NCBI GenBank assembly: GCA_937951695.1 | Contig: CALFBL010000296.1 | Span: 1 to 7,789, forward strand | Source of the DNA: an uncultured Granulosicoccaceae bacterium | Lineage (GTDB): Bacteria > Pseudomonadota > Gammaproteobacteria > Granulosicoccales > Granulosicoccaceae | Length of the DNA stretch: 7,789 bases | Reading direction: 5' to 3' | Shown: piece by piece, positions 1 to 6,681 of the stretch | How positions within the stretch are numbered: the stretch's first letter is position 1 | Layout: the number at the start of each line of letters is the position of its first letter | Translations under genes and position numbers: made by a program | The notes under the pieces: generated by a model | Database searches by the model: none | What the model saw: only the letters and a program-made list of their open reading frames with translations | Told to the model about the DNA's origin: nothing

Positions 1-361
1 AATCGAGGACATGGCTGCCTTCCCTTTTTTCGTTGAGGTTCGCCAGTGAACCCATCTTGAGTGAATCCATCACGAGTGCGAGCATCATGCATTCAGTCGA
101 CGGATCAACCGATTAGCACGCAAGACAGCGGTGAATAGAGCTCCCGCGCACACTGTGCTCAATCCAGCGATCGATACCGCAATAGGCGCTTCGTAGTCAG
201 AACCCACGCCACCGGTCAGTTTAAACCCTGATACGAACGCTGACAATAGCGCTCACCCAGTGAAAATCGCCATGACGACATCTCATCGGATGAAAACGCC
301 AACGGCTAGCATAGTGATCTACACCCGTTGACGACGCTATCGGTGAGCGAGAAATCAACTG
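1..361. other. Intergenic stretch after the DAHP synthase without a confirmed gene
   Basis: No hairpin followed by a T-run is visible after the aroF stop, so no terminator is called. Apart from the broken membrane-like frame at 85-312, two minus-strand starts run off the left edge. One is an ATG at 88, overlapping the preceding TGA as ATGA, with 29 open codons beginning MMLALVMDSLKMG. The other is an ATG at 12, preceded by AAGG with five-base spacing. Either could begin a real gene outside the window, but the visible parts are too short to judge. An 8-base inverted repeat (CGCTCACC at 250-257, GGTGAGCG at 342-349) is too widely spaced to read as a terminator. Confidence 0.4.
85..312 (-). pseudogene. 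Possible decayed small membrane-protein gene with two in-frame TGA codons
   Basis: I do not recognise this sequence. Starting at ATG 312, a 76-codon frame ends at TGA 87-85 but is broken by TGA at 285-283 and 255-253. The pieces read MLAVGVFIR, then DVVMAIFTG, then a 55-codon open stretch. The joined sequence looks like two hydrophobic helices (around VMAIFTG/ALLSAFVSGF and APIAVSIAGLSTVCAGALF) followed by a basic tail, RANRLIRRLNA. That is the pattern of a small inner-membrane protein. The neighbouring genes use TGG for Trp and TGA as stop, so normal recoding of TGA is unlikely. A shorter intact product starting at TTG 246 behind GGTGAG is possible. The alternative is noncoding DNA whose translation looks membrane-like by chance. 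Confidence 0.3.
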
Positions 362-1438
362 CTACCGCACCTTTACCGTGTCGCGAAGGCTACGCAATGT
401 GTTGACGGTGGTTTCCCAGTTGATGCAGGCATCGGTGATCGAGACGCCGTACGTCAAATTCTTTGGGTCTTTTAATGTCTGCTTGCCGGCGTGCAGGTGA
501 GATTCGAGCATGATGCCAACGATGGATTGATTGCCGTTGGCGAGTTGCTCGGCGACATTGTGTGCCACTAAGGGTTGGCGTTCGTGATCTTTCAGTGAAT
601 TGCCGTGGGCGCAATCGATCATGATGCGTTTTGCCAAACCGGCTTTATCGAGTGCGGCTTCTGCCATGGCCACATTCACCGAATCGTAGTTCGGTTTTTT
701 GCCACCGCGCAAGATGATATGACCGTAGGGGTTACCGCGTGTGGACATGACAGAGACTTGACCGTCGGTGTTAATGCCCAAAAATTGATGACCACTAGCG
801 GCGGATTCCAGAGCGTTCACCGCCACACTCAAACTGCCGTCGGTGCCGTTTTTAAAACCCACGGCGGTGGACAGACCGGACGACATTTCCCGATGAGTTT
901 GACTCTCGGTGGTGCGGGCGCCGATGGCAGACCAACTGAAGAGATCCGATAAATACTGCGGGCTGATGGGATCGAGCGCTTCGGTGCCGGTTGGCATACC
1001 GCGTTCTGCTAACCACACCAGTAGTTCGCGCGCTTTGCCCAGCCCGGTTTCAATCTCGAACGAATCATTTAAGTGCGGGTCATTGATAAGCCCTTTCCAG
1101 CCGACGGTGGTGCGCGGCTTCTCAAAATAGACTCGCATCACAATCGCGATGTGATCTTTGAGCTCTTCCCGCAGCGTGAGCAGTTTCTCGGCGTACTCTT
1201 TTGCAGCGTCTAGGTCGTGCACGGAGCAGGGGCCGACGACAGCCAGCAGCCGATTGTCCCGCTTATCGAGGATGGCCTCGACTTCCGCGCGGCCCGCTTC
1301 GATGGTGGCGCTGGCGTTTTCCGTTCGCGGGTAACGCTCTTTGAGCTGTTGTGGGGTGATCAACGTCGTGGAGGACACGATATTGGTATTGGATAGGGGA
1401 CGATTGAGCGTTGTCGCTGCGGAGTTTTCGGTAGTCAT
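362..1438 (-). CDS. aroF: 3-deoxy-7-phosphoheptulonate (DAHP) synthase, class I, tyrosine-sensitive AroF-like
   Basis: This enzyme condenses phosphoenolpyruvate and erythrose 4-phosphate to DAHP, the first step of the shikimate pathway to aromatic amino acids, in the cytoplasm. From the ATG at 1438 it has 358 residues, near the 350-356 of E. coli isozymes. Metal ligands are C71 (VGPCSVHD), H278 (DCAHGNS), E312 (IMLESH) and D336 (ITDAC). Their spacing is identical to AroG C61, H268, E302 and D326. PEP and sugar-phosphate binding motifs KPRTTVGWKG (107-116), GARTTESQTHRE (173-184) and GFKNGTDGS (194-202) are intact. The core (TEALDPISPQYL, FSWSAIGARTTESQTHRE) is closest to AroF. Position 221 is Gly (FLGIN), where Phe-sensitive AroG has Ser211; yeast ARO3/ARO4 work links Ser/Gly here to Phe/Tyr specificity, so tyrosine inhibition is inferred. 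The ATG has no clear ribosome-binding site. GTG at 1468, behind AAGGGG with six-base spacing, and GTG at 1492 are in-frame alternatives. The symbol reflects family resemblance, since isozyme names transfer poorly between genera. Confidence 0.95.
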   Translation of the reverse strand: MTTENSAATTLNRPLSNTNIVSSTTLITPQQLKERYPRTENASATIEAGRAEVEAILDKRDNRLLAVVGPCSVHDLDAAKEYAEKLLTLREELKDHIAIVMRVYFEKPRTTVGWKGLINDPHLNDSFEIETGLGKARELLVWLAERGMPTGTEALDPISPQYLSDLFSWSAIGARTTESQTHREMSSGLSTAVGFKNGTDGSLSVAVNALESAASGHQFLGINTDGQVSVMSTRGNPYGHIILRGGKKPNYDSVNVAMAEAALDKAGLAKRIMIDCAHGNSLKDHERQPLVAHNVAEQLANGNQSIVGIMLESHLHAGKQTLKDPKNLTYGVSITDACINWETTVNTLRSLRDTVKVR

Positions 1439-1474
1439 GGGGCATAGCGTTGCACGAATTTTGAGCACAGGCAA

Positions 1475-1480
1475 CCCCTT
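1475..1480 (-). promoter_or_regulatory. Possible ribosome-binding site (AAGGGG) for a GTG start of the DAHP synthase
   Basis: On the minus strand AAGGGG sits six bases before an in-frame GTG at 1468-1466. This is the best Shine-Dalgarno-like match upstream of the gene. Using it would add ten residues (VLKIRATLCP) before the conventional ATG at 1438. The extra residues do not look like family sequence, so the ATG is kept in the annotation. The question remains open. Confidence 0.35.
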
Positions 1481-1534
1481 ATCTGCGGTCACAGCTCTTC
1501 GGATCCCTCAGTGGCCATCAGCCCGAACTATGGC

Positions 1535-2707
1535 TCAAGTGGGTCTTAAGTCACGCAGCAGTTCAATTCCGTCGTCGGTGGCGCTCAAACGTGCTTTGGC
1601 GTCGAGAAGATCGGCCAGATCGTCGCCGATCAGTCGATCCCGCCAACCGTCAAGCGCGGCACGACCATCACCGATCACCATTTTTTCCAGCGTCTTCTGT
1701 GGCGCTAGGATGGAGGCTGCAATGCTCAGCTCACCGGCGCGTTGATGCACCCAGGCGTTGAGCAGTTGCACGGTGGCGTGGCGCTGTGGGGTTAATTTCA
1801 CTTTCTTGACAAAGTCGGGCACGGGTTCGGGAGTTTGATCTTTGGCCACGCGAATCTGCTCGATCAGTTCAGCGCCGAATCGGTCACGGGTCTTTCTGTC
1901 GAGGCCGCGGATGTGCGAGAGCTCTTTGTCTGAATCCGGTTTTTGCTGGGCGAGGGTGCACAGCACATCGTCTTTAATTAGCCAGTTTCTGGGTTGATTG
2001 GTTTCCCGGGCTTTGAGTTCCCGCCAGGTGGCAAGCGCCTGAATGATCGATAAGGTGTCACCCTTGTAGCGCTGAATGTTGCGGATTTTACGCCAGCGTA
2101 GATTCGCGGGTTGCTCGTACTTGTGCGGATCTTCAGCGGCCAGAAAGTCCTCGTCTAGCCAGGTTAATCGTTTGGCGTCGTGTAATTCAGCTTTCATGCT
2201 CAGATACATCTGTTCGAGATAAATCACATCATCGAGCGCGTAAGCCAGTTGCGATTCACTTAAAGGCCTGCGTGTCCAGTCGGCGCGCGTTTGTGATTTG
2301 GGTAGTTCTATCGACAGTATTGCGCTGACCAGATTGGCGTAACCGATCTGTTCGTTGTGCCCAAGCAGCGGGGCAGCCACTTGCGTGTCGAATAAGGGTC
2401 CTGGAACTCGCTTAGACAGTAAATAGAAAATTTCCAGATCCTGAGACGCTGCATGAAAAACCTTTTCAATGTTTCTGTCGTGCAGAAGATCGAACAAGGG
2501 TTTTAAGTCTTTTACAGCGAGAGTATCAATACAGGCGAGCACGTCTTTGTATTTGATTTGCACCAGACACAGCTCAGGTCGGTAGGTGCGTTCTCGCAAA
2601 AACTCGGTATCGAGGATAAGGTACGGGACGTCTTTTAACGCCTCGCACAAAACGACGAGGCCGTCGTCGGTATCGACCATGCTGTATTCAGGTAGAGCGC
2701 TTGGCAT
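1535..2707 (-). CDS. rnd: Ribonuclease D (DEDDy 3'-5' exoribonuclease)
   Basis: RNase D trims 3' ends of tRNA precursors and other small stable RNAs in the cytoplasm using two metal ions. The 390 residues compare with 375 in E. coli. All catalytic residues are visible: D33 and E35 in ILDTEFLRER (Exo I), D90 in FHAASQDLEIF (Exo II), and Y156 and D160 in LAYALDDVIYL (Exo III). These match E. coli D28, E30, D85, Y151 and D155 with a constant offset of five. An HRDC domain covers about residues 212-290 (start RYKGDTL, with LATWRELKARETNQPRNWL and LSHIRGLDRK). A further helical, HRDC-like region fills 295-380, as in E. coli. The first ATG is preferred: it has a modest AGG five bases upstream, and the alternative Met10 has no visible ribosome-binding site and would cut close to the first strand. 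The gene begins 53 bases after tamB, with no hairpin and T-run between them. Confidence 0.97.
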   Translation of the reverse strand: MPSALPEYSMVDTDDGLVVLCEALKDVPYLILDTEFLRERTYRPELCLVQIKYKDVLACIDTLAVKDLKPLFDLLHDRNIEKVFHAASQDLEIFYLLSKRVPGPLFDTQVAAPLLGHNEQIGYANLVSAILSIELPKSQTRADWTRRPLSESQLAYALDDVIYLEQMYLSMKAELHDAKRLTWLDEDFLAAEDPHKYEQPANLRWRKIRNIQRYKGDTLSIIQALATWRELKARETNQPRNWLIKDDVLCTLAQQKPDSDKELSHIRGLDRKTRDRFGAELIEQIRVAKDQTPEPVPDFVKKVKLTPQRHATVQLLNAWVHQRAGELSIAASILAPQKTLEKMVIGDGRAALDGWRDRLIGDDLADLLDAKARLSATDDGIELLRDLRPT

Positions 2708-2760
2708 AAGGGCCTGTGTTGTCGTTGTTATTCGTTGAAGTTCAAAGCGCGAGTGCAGCG

Positions 2761-5700
2761 TTAAAACGAGAACGAATAGAACAGATCCACCGCGCGCTCC
2801 GCTCCTTCAGTGGCCTCCAGATACAACTTCTTGGTGAGGTCGTACCGTAAAAACAAGGTGCCGGCGTTGCTGGCGAACACGTTTTGCCCGTAACGCAGCA
2901 GCAGTCTATCATTAAGCCGCCCACTGACCACCACTTCGGTGTTTTCGCCGCTGCCTTGAGAGCCCAGGGAAAAATCCTTCACACCCATTTTCCCCGCCAG
3001 ATTCGACACGGTTCCTTTACTGCCCTTTAAGGTCAGCGCCAGCGCTGCGGAGGCAAGAAAGTTTTGCTCGGCACCGGAAGCCTCGTTGATGTCACGCCCC
3101 AACAGGATGTAGGACAAAATGGCGTCCTGGGACTTGTCTGCGGGTTCGGTAAACAGCGTGATCGAGGGTTCTGCCACACGCCCGCCAACACGCAGTCCTG
3201 CGGTGCGATCTTCGGAGCTGATGGTGCGCACCGCATCCATGTTCAATTGCGTTTGTTCGATGGGGCCAACGAACAGAATTTGCCCGTCTGTCACGGTAAG
3301 ATCCTGACCGTAGGATTTGAAGATCCCTTCAACAATACGGATCTCACCGCCGAGCTGAACCGGTCGAGGTGGTCTGAGACCCACGCTCATGTCGCCGGTG
3401 AGCGAGGCCTCCAGTCCGTACGCGTTCAATTGCACATCATCGCCAAGGGAGACATTTAAGCGCACGTCAAGATCGGTTGCGCTGGCGGTCGCCGTTTGTT
3501 GGTCCTGCGCCGCTTGCTCGGATGCTTCCTCCGCTTCATCTTCAATGATCACGATGTCATCAGACAAAGAGCTCGCACCCTCGGGCACTGTGGCCACTTC
3601 GATATCGGCCCTGGGCACATTGACGTCCCCTCGAACCCGAACACTGCCCGGCCTGAGTGTGATTTGCATATCGGTGTCAACGGAGCTTTCTTCCAAGGGA
3701 GGCGACTGCACGTTGAGCTCCTCCCCCTTAATGTTGATGTTGGCGTTCCAGGCGGCGATGTTCGTCCAATCGGCGTTACCGGTAATGCCCATCGTACCGT
3801 CGCCGCTTTGCAGAGCGCCTGAAATGTCTGCGCGCTTGCCGTTGACATCAACGGTGAGCTTGCCGCCATCGACAGACAACGGCAACGTTTCCGCGTTGGC
3901 AATGGGCTTGTCCAACTCCACCTGACCGTTAAAGTTTGGGTCGGTCAGGCTACCTGAAATCTTGCCGTTGGCGTTTATCACACCACTGATTTCATCGAAA
4001 TCGGGTAGAAAGGCTTGCAAGAAACTGATATCAAAACCCTGGAGGGACAAGTCGCCACTGATCGGTTTTCTCTCTTGAGATGGGTCCATGGTGAAATCCA
4101 CCGCCGCATCCCCAAGGCCTTTCGACTTAAGCGCCACGTCGGCGCTGATTTTTTCCCCCGTGGCGTTAGCGTCGACGGTAAACAGATCGTAGGCGAATGA
4201 GAGTTCATCAAATGAGGCGTCTTGGACTTTGATGCCGCCATCATCAATTTGCGATTTAAGCGTCGCGTCGAACCCGCCAGGGTACTGTTCGCCCCAGTTG
4301 ATATTGGCGTCCGCTTTTAGTACCCCTTGCAATTCAGAATCGGCCGGCAGGAACGGATTCAAACGGGCTAGGGGGTATTGCGTCAGGGTGACATCTGCCG
4401 TGCCGGTGGGTTCTGCCAATACGTCGTTCTCCAGGCACAGTCGCGTCGTTTCTGTGCGCCAGCAGTGAGCGCCGATGGTGGCTTTTTTAATCTCGTTGTT
4501 CCAGCCCAAATCAAACGGATCGGCCAAGGTGACTTCGTGCGCTGGCAGATCCAGTTCAGCCGCTTGTAACTTACCGGCCCAATTAAAGGTCTGGCTCAGG
4601 CCGCCTTCGGCGCTGATGTCCACCGCTGTGGCTTGTGGGCCATCGGCAAACACCTTGAGTGTGTGGTTCGGTAGGGTGCCGTCGAGCTCCACTTTGGTGT
4701 TCTGCACCAGCTGTTCGCCTTGCTGAATCTTATCGACCGTCAACGACAGTGCGCTGGCCTCTTTGGCACCGCGTGCTACATCGGCGTCGAGCTTAAGCCC
4801 GGTGATCAGCAGATCGTTGAATTTCACGACGGCAGAATCGGCACGTAATTTTACGCTGGGTTGGGTCGGTTTGCCGCTGATATTCAAGTCGGCGTTAAAG
4901 CCGCCGGCGAGTCCTGGCAGAAAGTTTTGCAGCTGCTCGAGTTTAAGATTGGCGGCGAAGTTCAATGTGTCGCTCGCGGTACCGCTTGCGTTGACTTGAT
5001 TCTTTCCGTTGTTCAAGACTACTTTTTCGACATTCCATTGTTCGTCATAGGATTTTGAAAGCAGCGCTTCCAAGTCAAACGGAAAATCGCGCAAGGTGCC
5101 ACTGATGACACTCTGGGTCAGATCGAGCTTCCACCGGCCGTCCAGAACGCCTCCGTTGGCGGCGATCTTACCGCTGAGTTTGCCGTTGATATCGGGGGCC
5201 ACGCCAGCGGGATTGATGTCTTTGATTACCAGGTCTGTGTTCCAGACGATCTCCTCGTCGAGTGTCGCAGCGGCATTTCCGGTAACGCTGCCGCCAAGAG
5301 TTTGAATAGTGATCGCGGGAACATCAACGCGGTGGGGGTTGGCGATGGCGGTGATGTCAATGGATGTTTCAGGGACGTTCTTACCGCTGACATCGGTGGC
5401 GAAGCTGACAGCGAAGTCGTCCATGTTCCCATTGATGTTAACGGCGAGCTGTTTGGCTTTGGCCAGTTGCATCGTATCCAGTGGCCAGCCAATTTGGTCT
5501 GAGTTGACGGTCAGCGTCAACGGCAGCTTCGGGTCGAGTGGTTTAACGCTACCGGTCAGAGTGACCTCAGCGGTGCCAGACACCGTTCCATCGAACACGA
5601 CGTCCTCAAAGGAGTTGGAGGCAAGCGCGTTAACAGCAATAGACGTTTGAGGAACGTTCTCAGCGCTAACGTCGCTGGCAAAGCTAATGTTCAGTTTATC

Positions 5701-6681
5701 GAGATCGCCATCGATGTTGAGGGCGAGCTGTTCGGCTTTGGCCAATTTCAGAGTATCCAGCGGCCAACCGACTTGATCGGCGTTAACGGCAAGTGTTAAA
5801 GGCAGCTCGGGGTCTAGGGGTTTGGCAGTACCGGACAGAGTCACGTCAACTGCGCCAGACACCGCCGCCTCGAACACCAGATCTTTAACCGAATTAGAGG
5901 CGTTCAGGTTAATCTGAAAATCGTTCTCTTCGATCACATCGGTGCCATAAGCGACGATGTTCAAATCCAGCGGGTAATCGTCTTCAAGTGTTATCTCGCC
6001 ACTGATGTCAGTGGAAAAATTAAGATAGGCGGCGCTTAACTGCGTAATCGTGAGTCGATTGCCGACATTGTGCGCCTGCAGGCGCACATCTTTCACGACT
6101 TGTTCGGGTGCATCGCCTGCGGGTTTGAAGATAAATTCTTTGACTTGAATGTCGTCAAGATTCAGATCCAGTGGCAGTGGGATGGACGGCAAGACGATGT
6201 CGTCGGTGCGCGGTGATTCGGTGGAGGGTTCGGTCGAACCTAGCATCTCAACGCGCAGTTGGTCAACGATCAATCGTTCAAGACAAAACTTTTTACGAGT
6301 TAAACATGAGCTCTGCCAAGCGCTGTCCAGCCCACTGATCGACAAATCCATGCTGTCGTTTTTAAACGTAAGCGCCGACGCTTCGATGCCGTCACTCATA
6401 TTGCCGGAAGCGTTGGTGATCTCTAGCCCTTTGACCCGCTGGGTGGCTTGGGAGACAGCGATGCCGAAGCCTTTGTCGGTGACAGTCAAGAAGTAGAGAA
6501 GCGCAAACGCCAAACCGAGCAACAGCACTATAAACAGGATCAGCCGCAGCAGTGCCCGGAACAGTTTGGCAGCCGGTCCGCGCTTTTTTTTCGGTGGGCG
6601 AGGCGCAGAGGCGTGCTCAGGGGTGGGGGCCGTGGAGCGCTTTGGCGCGTCCGCAAATGAATCCAGTGTAGCGTCACTCAT
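2761..6681 (-). CDS. tamB: TamB, AsmA-like inner-membrane-anchored periplasmic bridge protein of the TAM
   Basis: TamB is an inner-membrane-anchored protein whose long beta-taco groove crosses the periplasm to TamA; the family is implicated in outer-membrane protein assembly and phospholipid transport. The protein has 1306 residues (E. coli 1259). Residues 1-41 form a Pro/Lys-rich cytoplasmic tail with PKKKRGP, which E. coli TamB lacks. Residues 42-66 are one hydrophobic anchor. The rest is beta-rich repeat sequence with a tandem 93-residue duplication at 261-446. Motifs of the LxxFLP type recur with FLP at 587, 777 and 891. Only four cysteines occur, in two pairs (126/133 and 740/749); E. 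coli TamB has a pair matching the first. An acidic, Gln/Ala-rich stretch follows SDDIVIIEDE near 1040-1066. The C-terminal TamB/DUF490 domain covers roughly the last 350 residues, with GLRVGGRVAEPSITL, ILSYILLGRD and terminal FYSFSF. The start is fixed by the ATGA overlap and by the need to include the anchor; the next Met, at 95, lies after it. Confidence 0.96.
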   Translation of the reverse strand: MSDATLDSFADAPKRSTAPTPEHASAPRPPKKKRGPAAKLFRALLRLILFIVLLLGLAFALLYFLTVTDKGFGIAVSQATQRVKGLEITNASGNMSDGIEASALTFKNDSMDLSISGLDSAWQSSCLTRKKFCLERLIVDQLRVEMLGSTEPSTESPRTDDIVLPSIPLPLDLNLDDIQVKEFIFKPAGDAPEQVVKDVRLQAHNVGNRLTITQLSAAYLNFSTDISGEITLEDDYPLDLNIVAYGTDVIEENDFQINLNASNSVKDLVFEAAVSGAVDVTLSGTAKPLDPELPLTLAVNADQVGWPLDTLKLAKAEQLALNIDGDLDKLNISFASDVSAENVPQTSIAVNALASNSFEDVVFDGTVSGTAEVTLTGSVKPLDPKLPLTLTVNSDQIGWPLDTMQLAKAKQLAVNINGNMDDFAVSFATDVSGKNVPETSIDITAIANPHRVDVPAITIQTLGGSVTGNAAATLDEEIVWNTDLVIKDINPAGVAPDINGKLSGKIAANGGVLDGRWKLDLTQSVISGTLRDFPFDLEALLSKSYDEQWNVEKVVLNNGKNQVNASGTASDTLNFAANLKLEQLQNFLPGLAGGFNADLNISGKPTQPSVKLRADSAVVKFNDLLITGLKLDADVARGAKEASALSLTVDKIQQGEQLVQNTKVELDGTLPNHTLKVFADGPQATAVDISAEGGLSQTFNWAGKLQAAELDLPAHEVTLADPFDLGWNNEIKKATIGAHCWRTETTRLCLENDVLAEPTGTADVTLTQYPLARLNPFLPADSELQGVLKADANINWGEQYPGGFDATLKSQIDDGGIKVQDASFDELSFAYDLFTVDANATGEKISADVALKSKGLGDAAVDFTMDPSQERKPISGDLSLQGFDISFLQAFLPDFDEISGVINANGKISGSLTDPNFNGQVELDKPIANAETLPLSVDGGKLTVDVNGKRADISGALQSGDGTMGITGNADWTNIAAWNANINIKGEELNVQSPPLEESSVDTDMQITLRPGSVRVRGDVNVPRADIEVATVPEGASSLSDDIVIIEDEAEEASEQAAQDQQTATASATDLDVRLNVSLGDDVQLNAYGLEASLTGDMSVGLRPPRPVQLGGEIRIVEGIFKSYGQDLTVTDGQILFVGPIEQTQLNMDAVRTISSEDRTAGLRVGGRVAEPSITLFTEPADKSQDAILSYILLGRDINEASGAEQNFLASAALALTLKGSKGTVSNLAGKMGVKDFSLGSQGSGENTEVVVSGRLNDRLLLRYGQNVFASNAGTLFLRYDLTKKLYLEATEGAERAVDLFYSFSF
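5344..5622 (-). repeat. Internal tandem duplication in tamB, unit 2 (TamB residues 354-446)
   Basis: This second unit directly abuts unit 1 and keeps its register: ASNS, KPLDPKLPLTL, GWPLDT, LAKAKQLA and NVPETSI each sit 93 residues after their counterparts. The DNA is also visibly similar; for example the segment encoding GWPLDT through LAKA differs mainly at third codon positions. The similarity fades after about residue 446. Confidence 0.9.
5623..5901 (-). repeat. Internal tandem duplication in tamB, unit 1 (TamB residues 261-353)
   Basis: This is the first 93-codon unit of an in-frame tandem duplication with a period of exactly 279 bases. Marker motifs are ASNS at its start, KPLDPELPLTL, GWPLDT, LAKAEQLA and NVPQTSI. 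About 58 of 93 residues are identical to unit 2 by hand alignment without gaps. Each unit would add another stretch of beta-taco groove. Confidence 0.9.
6678..6681 (-). promoter_or_regulatory. ATGA start/stop overlap coupling tamA and tamB
   Basis: On the minus strand the tamB ATG (6681-6679) and the tamA TGA (6680-6678) share an ATGA. Only a weak GGGG-type ribosome-binding sequence lies upstream of the tamB ATG. Start by re-initiation from tamA translation is therefore the likely mode. This would keep the two TAM subunits in proportion; that last step is inference. Confidence 0.8.

Noticed and set aside
85..312. TGA read as tryptophan or selenocysteine
   Set aside because: rnd and tamA end in TGA and the genes here use TGG for Trp. 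No SECIS-like hairpin is evident after the TGA codons.
250..349. Inverted repeat CGCTCACC/GGTGAGCG as a terminator for aroF
   Set aside because: The arms are only 8 bases, are separated by more than 80 bases, and have no T-run after them.
605..952. 115-codon plus-strand open frame opposite the DAHP synthase
   Set aside because: It is antisense to highly conserved catalytic motifs of the DAHP synthase and shows no recognisable features of its own.
1450..1480. Promoter for aroF (TTGCCT with a downstream AACGCT-like -10)
   Set aside because: The -10 match is poor and the site lies inside the possible extended coding region, so it is not better than chance.
1493..1534. GCCAT/ATGGC hairpin in the rnd-aroF gap as a terminator
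   Set aside because: The stem is five pairs with an 11-base loop and no following T-run, so it is too weak.
3389..3925. 178-codon plus-strand open frame opposite tamB
   Set aside because: It lies wholly antisense to a strongly recognised tamB coding region. Its Ser/Thr/Ala-rich composition has no domain or membrane pattern and is what an antisense shadow of such a gene gives.
6149..6660. Plus-strand frames opposite the start of tamB
   Set aside because: They mirror the tamB anchor and tail, and the Arg-rich translation reflects the antisense of Pro/Lys/Ala codons.
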